A stretch of 64,000 nucleotides of DNA from Terriglobales bacterium. GTDB lineage: Bacteria; Acidobacteriota; Terriglobia; Bryobacterales; Bryobacteraceae. Positions 8,504 to 17,065 of the stretch are shown here, one piece after another. Positions within the stretch are counted from its first letter, which is position 1. Each line of letters opens with the position of its first letter. Under the pieces are notes generated by a model. It saw nothing but the letters and a program-made list of their open reading frames with translations, did not search any database and was not told where the DNA came from. The position numbers were made by a program, and so were the translations under genes. The stretch spans positions 1 through 64,000 of the forward strand of contig JAJFUV010000135.1 in NCBI GenBank assembly GCA_021372245.1, written 5' to 3'.

Positions 8504-10128
8504 CTACGTCAACTTGGGGCGATTCTGTACCATCCCAAAGCTACCTCGAAGCGGGTGGCCGCAAAGGGATCCTGTCATGGGTTCTCTCCACGGATCACAA
8601 AAGAATCGGTATCCTCTACCTCGCCACCATGATGTCCCTCTTCCTCGTCGCGATGGTGATCGGCGTCTTAATGCGGGTCGAGCAACTGACGCTGGATCCG
8701 CCTCTGTTCGCACCCGAGGTTTATAACGCTTTCTTTACCGTGCACGGCGTGATCATGATTTTCATGTTCGTGCTCCCTGGCGCCTCGTCCGTCTTCGGCA
8801 ACTTCTTCCTGCCGATTATGATCGGCGCCCGCGACGTGGCCTTTCCCCGCTTGAATCTGCTGTCCTGGTACTTCTTTGTGGGCGGGGTGGCGGTGGTCAT
8901 TACATCCCTGTTTACCGGCAGCGGCCCGCCCGATACGGGTTGGACGTTCTATGTGCCGTATAGCTTGCGCACGGGTGCAAATATATCTCTGGGTGTCTTC
9001 GGTGTATTCCTCCTGGGATTCTCCTCAATCCTGACGGGCATCAATTTCATCACAACGGTGCACCGCCTGCGCGCGCCCGGGATGGGCTGGCACCGCATGC
9101 CGCTGTTTGTATGGGCCACGTACGCGACGGCGTGGATTCAGGTGCTCGCGACTCCGGTGATAGGAATCACTCTTCTTCTGGTGATTGCGGAGCGCGTGTT
9201 CGGAATCGGTGTCTTCGACCCGGCCATGGGGGGCGATCCGCTGCTCTACCAGCATCTGTTCTGGATCTACTCGCACCCGGCCGTCTACATCATGATCCTG
9301 CCCGCGATGGGCGCCATCACCGAGATCATCCCGACCTTCGCCCATCGGACGATCTTTGGTTACAGAGCGATCGCATATTCCTCGATTGGTATTGCGGCAC
9401 TCGGGTCGCTCGTATGGGGGCACCACATGTTCACGAGCGGCATGGCCGATGCCGCCAACGTCACCTTTTCGTTGCTGACCTTCCTGGTGGCTGTTCCCAG
9501 CGCGATCAAGGTCTTCAACTGGACGGCAAGCCTCTACAAGGGGTCCATCGAGGTCAAACCGCCCATGCTTTTCGCGCTCACGTTCATCTTCCTGTTTTCC
9601 ATTGGAGGTTTGACCGGACTGATTCAAGGGGCCCTCAACGTCAACGTGCACCTCCATGACACGTATTGGATCGTTGGGCATTTCCATTACGTGATGTTCG
9701 GGGGCACCGGCATGGGATTTTTCGCGGCCCTGCTTTACTGGTATCCCAAGATGTTTGGCAAAATGTACAACGAAAAGGTGGCCGCGATGGCATGGCTACC
9801 GATCTTTGTTGGTTTCAACATGCTCTATGGCGGCATGTTGGTGCTGGGCTACATGGGCATGCCGAGGCGATACTACACCCACTTGCCCCAGTTCCATGAA
9901 GGCCATGTTATAGCCTCCATAGGCGGCTTCATCCTGGCGGGAGGCCTTGTCCTCTTTATCGCCAACCTTGTCGTTGGACTCTTCAAAGGCAGAGAGGCTG
10001 AAGCAAACCCCTGGGGAGGGGTCACCCTCGAATGGCAGACTCCATCGCCGCCGCCTCTTGAGAACTTTGCGGAGATTCCGATGGTTACGGATCGTCCTTA
10101 CGTATTCAATCCGACGGCGACGAGATGA
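8500..10128 (+). CDS. ctaD: Cytochrome c oxidase subunit I (haem-copper oxidase, A2-type motif)
   Basis: This is the catalytic subunit of an aa3/caa3-type oxidase, 542 aa with about twelve helices. The haem and CuB ligands are visible: the His in FFTVHGVIMIF for low-spin haem, H259 in YSHPAVY (257-263), the HH of WGHHMF, and the two His in HDTYWIVGHFHYV. The canonical helix-VI glutamate (GHPEVY in A1 enzymes) is absent. The YSHPxV signature instead marks the A2 subfamily, in which Tyr-Ser is thought to replace the glutamate in the proton path. The gene overlaps sco and ctaE by 4 bp each, so translation is probably coupled. Confidence 0.97.
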   Translation: MTTSTWGDSVPSQSYLEAGGRKGILSWVLSTDHKRIGILYLATMMSLFLVAMVIGVLMRVEQLTLDPPLFAPEVYNAFFTVHGVIMIFMFVLPGASSVFGNFFLPIMIGARDVAFPRLNLLSWYFFVGGVAVVITSLFTGSGPPDTGWTFYVPYSLRTGANISLGVFGVFLLGFSSILTGINFITTVHRLRAPGMGWHRMPLFVWATYATAWIQVLATPVIGITLLLVIAERVFGIGVFDPAMGGDPLLYQHLFWIYSHPAVYIMILPAMGAITEIIPTFAHRTIFGYRAIAYSSIGIAALGSLVWGHHMFTSGMADAANVTFSLLTFLVAVPSAIKVFNWTASLYKGSIEVKPPMLFALTFIFLFSIGGLTGLIQGALNVNVHLHDTYWIVGHFHYVMFGGTGMGFFAALLYWYPKMFGKMYNEKVAAMAWLPIFVGFNMLYGGMLVLGYMGMPRRYYTHLPQFHEGHVIASIGGFILAGGLVLFIANLVVGLFKGREAEANPWGGVTLEWQTPSPPPLENFAEIPMVTDRPYVFNPTATR

Positions 10129-10745
10129 CCACTGCACCCATCCATACTCATCCGGTCCACAAGGATTACCAGGGCGCCAAACTCGGGATGTGGCTTTTTC
10201 TGTTTACCGAAATCCTGCTGTTTGGCGGGCTGTTCCTCCTTTACTCTGTCTACAGGGCCAAGTTTCCGCTTGATTTTCATACCGGCGGCCAGCACCTCAA
10301 CACATTCATCGGGATTGCCAACACAGTCATCCTGCTCAGCAGTAGCCTGACCGTCGCCGTGGCCGTCTCCGCGATGCAAAAAGGCAATCGGAAGCTGACC
10401 ATGACGTGCCTGGGAATTACCGTCGCCTTCGGTCTTCTGTTTCTGGTGAACAAGTACATCGAGTGGATGGGGGAGATCGGTCGTGGAATCTATCCGAAGG
10501 GGCCGGCGCTGCTCAAGCTTCCAGACGGCGAAAAGATCTTCTATGGACTTTATTACTGCATGACGGGTTTACATGGCTTGCATGTTGTGGCCGGTGTCCT
10601 CGCGTTGTCGATCATATGGGACTTCGTCCGCAGGGCGAAAGTCACGAGCGCGGACTTCACCAAGCTGGAGAACGTCGGCCTCTACTGGCATCTTGTCGAC
10701 GTGATTTGGATTTTCCTGCTGCCGCTCTTGTATCTTGCGGCTTAA
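10125..10745 (+). CDS. ctaE: Cytochrome c oxidase subunit III
   Basis: The protein is 206 aa with five predicted membrane helices, the short bacterial form. The helix containing GMWLFLFTEILLFGGLF carries the conserved Glu of subunit III. A second family signature is YYCMTGLHGLHVVAGV, and the C-terminus WHLVDVIWIFLLPLLYL is typical of the family. Subunit III stabilises subunit I and its proton uptake. Start and stop both overlap neighbours (ATGA at the start and TAATG at the stop). Confidence 0.95.
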   Translation: MTTAPIHTHPVHKDYQGAKLGMWLFLFTEILLFGGLFLLYSVYRAKFPLDFHTGGQHLNTFIGIANTVILLSSSLTVAVAVSAMQKGNRKLTMTCLGITVAFGLLFLVNKYIEWMGEIGRGIYPKGPALLKLPDGEKIFYGLYYCMTGLHGLHVVAGVLALSIIWDFVRRAKVTSADFTKLENVGLYWHLVDVIWIFLLPLLYLAA

Positions 10746-11047
10746 TGGAGCGCGATATGGACCACGTGGAAGAACAAGGTCACATAACTCCCTATGGGAC
10801 TTTCGTCAAGGTCTGGCTGTTGCTGCTGGTTCTCACGGCCACCCTGGTATTCGTCAGCACTGTCTTCCATGACCTCCTGTCCGTGCCGGCCCTGCTCACG
10901 ATCACCCCGCTGAAGGCCGGCCTGGTCTTCTTCTATTTCATGCACTTGAAGTACGAAAGGCCCTTCTTGAAGGGCCTGGTGCTGCTCGTGTTAGTAGTGC
11001 TTATCATCTTCATCGGGCTGACCTTCTCGGACATCGCGAACAGGTGA
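10745..11047 (+). CDS. ctaF: Cytochrome c oxidase subunit IV (CtaF-like)
   Basis: This is a small membrane protein of 100 aa with three hydrophobic helices, placed between subunits III and II as in many bacterial oxidase operons. The helix WLLLLVLTATLVFVSTVF and the motif KAGLVFFYFMHLKYE are characteristic of the COX4_pro family. Two starts are possible: ATG 10745, which overlaps the ctaE stop (TAATG), and ATG 10757, which has GGAG at a good distance. The longer form is given. A frame reading back to 10406 lies inside ctaE and is not used. Confidence 0.9.
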   Translation: MERDMDHVEEQGHITPYGTFVKVWLLLLVLTATLVFVSTVFHDLLSVPALLTITPLKAGLVFFYFMHLKYERPFLKGLVLLVLVVLIIFIGLTFSDIANR

Positions 11048-11053
11048 GAAACC

Positions 11054-11755
11054 ATGCCATTCTTCACACAAGCGTCAAGCGCCGCCGGCCAGGTCGACTC
11101 GGTGTTTCTTGCTATCGTCGCCCTGTGCGTGCTCTTCCTGGTTTCGATAACCACTTTGATCGTATATTTCGCCGTCAAGTACCGCAGGTCGCGGCACCCG
11201 AAGGGCGTGGATATCGAGGGGAACAAGTGGCTTGAGGTCGCCTGGACTGTCACGCCGACGGTTCTGTTCCTGTTGATGTTTTATTACGGCTGGACCAACT
11301 TCGAATACCAACGCAACGTGCCACGGGACGCCATGGTAGTACACGTGACTGCGCGCCAATGGGCATATTCTTTCAGGTATCCCAACGGGAAGACAACGAC
11401 AGAACTGTACCTCGCGCTCGGCAAGCCCTTCAAGATGGAACTGCGCTCCTTGGACGTGATCCACGGATTCTATGTACCCGCCTTCCGGATCAAGCAGGAT
11501 GTCGTCCCAGGGAAGAACAACTACACGTGGTTTACGCCGACAATGCTGGGCACCTTTGACATCGAGTGTACTGTCATCTGCGGTGCCGGGCATGCAAAGA
11601 TGCTCTCCAAAGTGAGAGTGGTGCCGGTGCCGGATTTCGAGGCGTGGTACTTCGGGGACGAAAACGCGCCGCTGCCGGGGCAGACCACCGCGGCTCCTGC
11701 CAAGGCGGCCGATCTGTCCACCGCAGGCGCCTGCCGGCATGGAGACGGCCACTGA
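11054..11755 (+). CDS. ctaC: Cytochrome c oxidase subunit II (CuA subunit)
   Basis: The protein is 233 aa with two N-terminal membrane helices (about 14-40 and 55-78) and an extracytoplasmic cupredoxin domain. The CuA ligands are visible: H137, then C172 and C176 (CTVIC), then H180 and a Met (GHAKM). It receives electrons from cytochrome c and passes them to subunit I. There is no cleavable signal peptide and no C-terminal cytochrome c domain, unlike true caa3 subunit II. The cytochromes encoded upstream are therefore probably the donors. Confidence 0.95.
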   Translation: MPFFTQASSAAGQVDSVFLAIVALCVLFLVSITTLIVYFAVKYRRSRHPKGVDIEGNKWLEVAWTVTPTVLFLLMFYYGWTNFEYQRNVPRDAMVVHVTARQWAYSFRYPNGKTTTELYLALGKPFKMELRSLDVIHGFYVPAFRIKQDVVPGKNNYTWFTPTMLGTFDIECTVICGAGHAKMLSKVRVVPVPDFEAWYFGDENAPLPGQTTAAPAKAADLSTAGACRHGDGH

Positions 11756-11770
11756 AGGGAAACATATTGG

Positions 11771-12610
11771 ATGGGGATGCGAGACTTCATTGAACTCACT
11801 AAGCCGAGAGTGACATGGCTCATCCTGATGAGCACGGCCGCGGGCTACCATGTCGGCGGAGGCCCTTGGCATTTCAGCGTGCTGTTCCACACGTTGCTCG
11901 GTACGGCGTTGCTGGCTTCCGGCACGGCCGTGCTGAATGAGTGGTACGAGCGTGAGGCCGACGCCAAAATGCTTCGAACCCGGCAGCGTCCGATCCCTTC
12001 CGGGAGAATTACGCCGCGTAGGGCATTGCTTTTCGGACTGGTTCTGTCCGCGTCCGGTTTCGCCGATCTCGCCTTGAAGGTAAATGCGACCGCAGCGTTG
12101 TGTGGACTCCTGACGCTGACCATTTACCTCTTTCTCTACACGCCCCTGAAGCAACGCACCTCTTTTTCCGTCACCGTGGGTGCGTTGGCTGGGGCCATGC
12201 CACCGTTGATTGGTAATGCCGGAGCGCATGGCACGCTGACGCGGGAGGCATGGGCAATGTTCGCGATATTGTTTCTCTGGCAATTCCCCCACGTTCTTTC
12301 CATCGCGTGGAGGCACAGGGAGGATTATAGGCGCGCCGGCATCGTCTTCCTGCCCGTGCTGGAAGACGATGGGAAGTCCACGGCAAGACAAGTGCTTATT
12401 GCCACGTTGTTGTTGATTCCCGTCAGCCTTCTGCCGGTCTACTTGTCGATGGAAGGGTGGGTCTACGGGATAGGCGCGCTACTGCTTGGATTGGGGTACC
12501 TGTGCGCCGGACTGCGCTTTTTCGTGGATCGAACCGCGTCGCGCGCGAGAGAGGTCCTGCTGGCATCTGTGATCTACCTTCCGCTGCTTTACGGCCTGCT
12601 AGGTCTCTGA
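11771..12610 (+). CDS. ctaB: Protohaem IX farnesyltransferase (haem O synthase)
   Basis: This is a UbiA-family polytopic enzyme of 279 aa that adds the farnesyl tail to haem B, the first step to the haem A required by the oxidase encoded upstream. It shows the first Asp-rich motif NEWYEREADAKMLRTRQRP (the NxxxExxxDxxMxRTxxRP family signature) and a second conserved region around HREDYRRAGI. ATG 11771 and ATG 11777 are both possible. It is the last gene of the respiratory operon. No ctaA (haem A synthase) is present in the window. Confidence 0.95.
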   Translation: MGMRDFIELTKPRVTWLILMSTAAGYHVGGGPWHFSVLFHTLLGTALLASGTAVLNEWYEREADAKMLRTRQRPIPSGRITPRRALLFGLVLSASGFADLALKVNATAALCGLLTLTIYLFLYTPLKQRTSFSVTVGALAGAMPPLIGNAGAHGTLTREAWAMFAILFLWQFPHVLSIAWRHREDYRRAGIVFLPVLEDDGKSTARQVLIATLLLIPVSLLPVYLSMEGWVYGIGALLLGLGYLCAGLRFFVDRTASRAREVLLASVIYLPLLYGLLGL

Positions 12611-12615
12611 CCGTG

Positions 12616-12645
12616 TTGAGCACCGCCTCAAATTTTTCTCATACT
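12616..12645 (+). promoter_or_regulatory. Candidate sigma-70-like promoter before the PD40 kinase
   Basis: TTGAGC at 12616-12621 and CATACT at 12640-12645 are separated by 18 bp and match four of six positions each of the -35 and -10 consensus. A start near 12652 would leave a leader of about 26 nt before the kinase ATG. This is the only gap (67 bp) between the respiratory operon and the kinase, so a promoter here is reasonable but unproven. Confidence 0.3.
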
Positions 12646-12677
12646 TCCTAGTCAAGATCTGCGAGAATGTAGCTTGT

Positions 12678-15254
12678 ATGACCCCCTCCCCTGGAGGCAA
12701 AGTCGGTCCCTACGAGACCCTTTCGCCGATCGGGCAAGGCGGAATGGGGGAGGTGTGGAAAGCCCGGGACACGCGTCTCAACCGCACGGTAGCCATCAAG
12801 TTCTGTAAGCAGGACTTCGCGGACAGGTTCGAGCGCGAGGCCCGCGCGGTGGCCGCACTGAACCATCCGCATATCTGCACAATTTACGACGTGGGGCCCG
12901 GCTACCTGGTGATGGAATTCCTTCAGGGAGCCCCGCTTCACGGTAAGTTGCCCTTCAATAAGGTCATCGTCTACTCCCTCCAAATCCTCGACGCGCTGGA
13001 GGCGGCACATCGTAAAGGAATCGTCCACCGTGATCTGAAGCCGGCCAACATTTTCGTCACGCGGGATGGAATCAAACTCCTCGATTTCGGACTGGCCAAA
13101 CAGAGCCTCGGCGTGGGGGAGAACGAATCGACTGTTACGAACGCCCTGACCGGTCAGGGACAGATCGTGGGCACACTGCAATACATGTCGCCGGAGCAGT
13201 TACAGGGTAAGCCGGCGGACGCGCGCAGCGATCTGTTCTCCTTCGGCTGCGTGCTATATGAAATGTTGACGGGGAAGCGCGCGTTCGACGGCCAGAATGC
13301 GGCCAGCGTCATCGCGGCTATCCTGGAGCGCGAACCAGCTCCGACACAGGAGGCGCCCCCGCTCGAGCGCATCGTTCGCACCTGCCTGGCGAAGGATCCG
13401 GACCAGCGTTTTCAGACTGCTTCCGACCTGAAGCGCTGCCTCCGATGGGTAGCCGAAGGACCGCAGGAAGTCCGGCAACGGAAGCGGCTTCGCTGGTTCT
13501 CCGCCGCATTGGGGACTGCTGGTGTGTTCGCTGGTCTGGTTTTGGGATGGGTGCTGATGAGCTCGGGACGGCCTCAGGCTCTGCCGTTCTCCCGCAATGT
13601 CCGCATCACGCATGACGGACAGTCCTTCACTCCGGCTTTGTCCCCGGATGGGAGACTAGTGGCTTACGCCTCCAGCCGTTCCGGAAGCGCCGATCTCGAT
13701 ATCTATGTCCAGCAGTTGAGCGGTAAAGGCACGGTGCGGCTGACCGATCATCCGGCCCGCGATTCGGATCCCGCGTTCAGCGCGGACGGCTCAAAAGTCT
13801 ACTTTGTTTCATTGCGCGAACCCGAAGGCATTTACGAGGCTCCAGCTCTCGGCGGCGATGCTCACCTCGTGGTGGCGAAAGGAATCTCCCCCTCGGCCTC
13901 ACCGGACGGTAAATGGCTCGCCTACCTACAGGCTAGAAAGCTTGTCATTCGGCCCGTCGAAGGCGGTGAGGGACGTGCCGTTGCGGGATCCAAGTACGAA
14001 GAAATTCGACCGGTCTGGTCACCCGACAGCAAGCGGCTGGCAATCATCGCGCCGGGTAATGACGACGTCAATGTGGTCCATATTGATGGCTCGCCGGCAA
14101 GCATCATTCCGCTCGTGCAGAACTTGCGCCGTCGTGGGATGTTCGCCCAAGGCTCGAGTCAGGTGCAGGGGTGGACCTCCAAGGACGAACTGCTCTTCTC
14201 TTCGCCATTAGGAGATGCGGTCAACCTATGGCGAATCCCGGTGCGTGACGCAGGGCGTGGGGAACCCGTGCCGGTGACACTGGGCAGCTCGGTACTCACG
14301 CCGAACGTCGATGTCCGTGGCGGGAAGCTGGTGTACACGGCCAACAATAGCATCCAGGCACTTTGGGGCCTTCCCTCGGATCTGGACAGCGGGACGGTCC
14401 TGGGACCATTGCGTGAATTTCCCACCGAGAAGTCGGACGCCTTCCACCAGGACCTGACGGCGGACGGTAAACGCCTTATCTACGCTTCCCGGAAAGGGGG
14501 CACACACGGAATCTGGTTGATGGACTTGACGACCGGGCGGGAGCGGCTTGTCGTGCAGGCTGCCGACGGAAGCGACAGTTACGCCCACTTGCAGTTCAGT
14601 CCGGATGGCTCCCATATAGCCGCCGCATTCTTGCACTACCAGAGCCGGGACAAATTGCCGGACTACAACATACGCCTGTTGGATGTAAAAACGGGGGAGG
14701 CGCGGCAGATTGCGAATCGTGGCGCGCGGATTCGGGGCTGGTCGCCCGATGGCCGCTACCTGGTGATCTGGGGAAGCTCGCAGCCCAGCATTGTAGAAAT
14801 AGTAGATGTACAAAGTGGCGTATACGCGCCGATTCTCAAACAGGAGGGCGTTTCGATTGCCCAACCCCGGCTTTCGTTGGACGGCCGGTGGATTGCTTTC
14901 CTGTCGGGCAGCACGCTCTGCGTAGCGCCCTTCCGTGGGAACCAACCGATTGAGAAAGGCGCTTGGGTACGGATAGCGGAACGCGCGGGATTCCCTTTCT
15001 GGTCCCCGAACGGGCGGAATCTCTATTTTTCGACAGAGATGCGCACCGGAGCGAGCTCTGCCGTCTTAATGCGGCAGCCCTTCGATCCAGTCGCGGGCCA
15101 GCCTAAGGGCCCCGCCGTAATCTTTCATTCGCTCGAGGGCAGGACCATGGGTGGCTCAGTCTCCAATCAGGTCATTGGAGCCCGCGGTTTGGTAGTGCTG
15201 GGTCTGAAGGACATGGTGTCCGACATATGGGCGCTTGACTTTCCCGACCGCTAG
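12678..15254 (+). CDS. Transmembrane Ser/Thr protein kinase with PD40/WD40-like sensor domain
   Basis: The 858-aa protein has a PknB-type kinase domain (residues about 12-265) followed by one transmembrane helix (about 272-292) and an extracytoplasmic beta-propeller made of PD40/TolB-like repeats (for example SPDGRLVAYASSRSGSADLD and SPDGSHIAAAF). Catalytic residues are all present: glycine loop GQGGMGEVW at 19-27, Lys41, HRDLKPAN with Asp119, DFG at 136-138 and a PEQL motif in the activation segment. It should therefore be active. This architecture is common in Acidobacteriota. It stands before an FHA-containing phosphatase, a natural reader of phosphothreonine, so the two may form a signalling pair. 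Its ligand and substrates cannot be read from sequence. Confidence 0.92.
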   Translation: MTPSPGGKVGPYETLSPIGQGGMGEVWKARDTRLNRTVAIKFCKQDFADRFEREARAVAALNHPHICTIYDVGPGYLVMEFLQGAPLHGKLPFNKVIVYSLQILDALEAAHRKGIVHRDLKPANIFVTRDGIKLLDFGLAKQSLGVGENESTVTNALTGQGQIVGTLQYMSPEQLQGKPADARSDLFSFGCVLYEMLTGKRAFDGQNAASVIAAILEREPAPTQEAPPLERIVRTCLAKDPDQRFQTASDLKRCLRWVAEGPQEVRQRKRLRWFSAALGTAGVFAGLVLGWVLMSSGRPQALPFSRNVRITHDGQSFTPALSPDGRLVAYASSRSGSADLDIYVQQLSGKGTVRLTDHPARDSDPAFSADGSKVYFVSLREPEGIYEAPALGGDAHLVVAKGISPSASPDGKWLAYLQARKLVIRPVEGGEGRAVAGSKYEEIRPVWSPDSKRLAIIAPGNDDVNVVHIDGSPASIIPLVQNLRRRGMFAQGSSQVQGWTSKDELLFSSPLGDAVNLWRIPVRDAGRGEPVPVTLGSSVLTPNVDVRGGKLVYTANNSIQALWGLPSDLDSGTVLGPLREFPTEKSDAFHQDLTADGKRLIYASRKGGTHGIWLMDLTTGRERLVVQAADGSDSYAHLQFSPDGSHIAAAFLHYQSRDKLPDYNIRLLDVKTGEARQIANRGARIRGWSPDGRYLVIWGSSQPSIVEIVDVQSGVYAPILKQEGVSIAQPRLSLDGRWIAFLSGSTLCVAPFRGNQPIEKGAWVRIAERAGFPFWSPNGRNLYFSTEMRTGASSAVLMRQPFDPVAGQPKGPAVIFHSLEGRTMGGSVSNQVIGARGLVVLGLKDMVSDIWALDFPDR

Positions 15255-15362
15255 GATATTGCCGCGATGTTGATTCCCCCGAAAGCCGCACAACTGAATA
15301 CGGCCAGGCGATTGGCAGGAAGACGGCCTCTGGCGACGGCGTAAGATGTTCGAGAGGTTTCC

Positions 15363-17021
15363 ATGCATGAGCTAACGATTCACCTGCCCGGGGGAGAGGT
15401 CAGCACCGTGGCTCTCGAGGGGAAACGTTACGTATTGGGCCGCTCGACCTCTGTTGAGCTCTGCTACCCTGACGTAGCCGGATTGTCACGGAGCCATCTT
15501 GCATTCGAGTGGAACGGCGCGTCGTGGACAGTTGCCGACCTCGGAAGCAAGAACGGCACATTCGTGAACGGCGCCAAGTTGACTGCACAGCACGTGCTCG
15601 TGCCCGGCGATAAGATCACAGCCGGCCATCTGTCGATCGATTTCCACGGGGAATCGACAGGTGCGTCCGAGAACACCGTGATGTTCGTGCAACCGGCCCG
15701 CGATACCGCAAGCTCCACCGTGGCTACCAACCTCCAGCAGGTTCTGGAGCACCGCGATGCGGAATCAGCACTCAAGAGCACTCAGCACATGGACGCGCTC
15801 GTCAGGGCGGGTAGAGAATTGGCGAGCCATAGGCCCCTGAACGAACTGTTCGAGGTAATCCTGGGGCTGTCCATTGAAGCGGTACACGCTTCGCGTGGGG
15901 TTCTGATGACTGTAGAGAATGGGGACCTGGTGGTGCGGGCTAACCGTGGAGAAGGCTTCAGGATCAGCGCCGCGGTGCGAGACCGGGTGCTGAACGACAA
16001 GGCGTCGCTGCTGGTACTCGATGCGCAAATGGAAGAGGCCTTCCGGAGCCAAATGAGCATTGTGCAGCAGCAGGTGCGGAGCATGATCGCGGTGCCGTTG
16101 GAGACTGGCGACAAGATCATCGGATTGATTTACGTAGACTCGCCAACCCTGCTGGCGCCATTCACCAAACAGGATCTAGGTCTACTCACGGTTATGGCAA
16201 ATGTGGCGGCCATCCGCATCGAACACGCACGTCTGGTCCAGGTGGAGCAAGCCGAGCGCATGATGGCTAAGGATCTTGAGCAGGCCGCCGAGATTCAGCG
16301 CCGGCTCCTGCCTGAAGCTCCACCGGCTGTCCCGGGCCTGGAGGTGGCAGGCTACAATTCTCCATGCCGCGGAGTCGGAGGCGACTACTTCGACTTCTTT
16401 GCGTACGCGGATGGCCGTGCCGGTTTGCTGGTGGCGGATGTGGCGGGAAAAGGGATGCCGGCAGCAATGATGATGTCCAACCTCCATTCCCGTGTCCAGA
16501 TCCTGGCTGAGGAACCGTGCAATTGGGCCGAAATGACTTCGCGCCTGAACCGCGCGGTGACCAAGAACAGCCCCGAGAACCGATTCATCACGTTTTTCTT
16601 CTGCCTGCTCAACCCTTCGACAGGTGAGTTGCAGTACTGCAATGCCGGGCACAATCAGCCGTTCATCGTGCGCGGAGACAGGACGGTAGCTCGCCTGGAG
16701 GTGGGCGGGTTGCCTCTGGGCCTCTTTCCACATGCGGAGTACGAACAGAAGTCGGCCACGATACATGAGGGCGACGTGCTGGTCCTGTTCAGCGACGGGG
16801 TTTCAGAGGCTCCGCGCCCGGACGACGACGAGGAGTTTGGCGAAGACCGGCTCGCCGGAATCGTGCAGGAGAACTCCGGGGCCCCAGTCTCAGAGGTGAT
16901 ATCGAGTGTCATCCGCGCGGTTGCGGAGTGGACCAGGGGTGCACCACCAGCGGACGACATCACGCTCGTCGTCGCGCGCCGGAAGCCGGGCCCAAGATTG
17001 GGTCTTGAGAGCGTTCTGTAG
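15363..17021 (+). CDS. FHA-GAF-PP2C (SpoIIE-type) serine phosphatase
   Basis: Three domains are visible in 552 aa. The FHA domain (about 20-90) carries GRSTSVELCY, SRSHL and SKNGTFVNG, the phosphothreonine-binding signature. A GAF-like sensor domain covers about 140-285. A SpoIIE/RsbU-type PP2C phosphatase domain (about 310-545) carries metal-binding aspartates in GGDYFDFF, VADVAGKGMPAA and PADDITLVV, plus AGHNQPF and LFSDGVSEA. Such enzymes dephosphorylate STAS anti-anti-sigma proteins. The GAF and FHA parts suggest control by a small ligand and by a phosphorylated partner, plausibly the kinase just upstream. STAS proteins encoded at 20965-22572 and 38886-39218 are possible substrates. The gap to the kinase is 108 bp without an obvious terminator. 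Confidence 0.93.
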   Translation: MHELTIHLPGGEVSTVALEGKRYVLGRSTSVELCYPDVAGLSRSHLAFEWNGASWTVADLGSKNGTFVNGAKLTAQHVLVPGDKITAGHLSIDFHGESTGASENTVMFVQPARDTASSTVATNLQQVLEHRDAESALKSTQHMDALVRAGRELASHRPLNELFEVILGLSIEAVHASRGVLMTVENGDLVVRANRGEGFRISAAVRDRVLNDKASLLVLDAQMEEAFRSQMSIVQQQVRSMIAVPLETGDKIIGLIYVDSPTLLAPFTKQDLGLLTVMANVAAIRIEHARLVQVEQAERMMAKDLEQAAEIQRRLLPEAPPAVPGLEVAGYNSPCRGVGGDYFDFFAYADGRAGLLVADVAGKGMPAAMMMSNLHSRVQILAEEPCNWAEMTSRLNRAVTKNSPENRFITFFFCLLNPSTGELQYCNAGHNQPFIVRGDRTVARLEVGGLPLGLFPHAEYEQKSATIHEGDVLVLFSDGVSEAPRPDDDEEFGEDRLAGIVQENSGAPVSEVISSVIRAVAEWTRGAPPADDITLVVARRKPGPRLGLESVL

Positions 17022-17065
17022 CGCAGTAGACCGAAGCCGTTACGGTACTCCGAAGGAGGCGCCTG

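Noticed and set aside
11075-12391. 438-codon frame on the minus strand
   Set aside because: It is antisense to ctaC and ctaB, whose CuA and farnesyltransferase motifs are clear.
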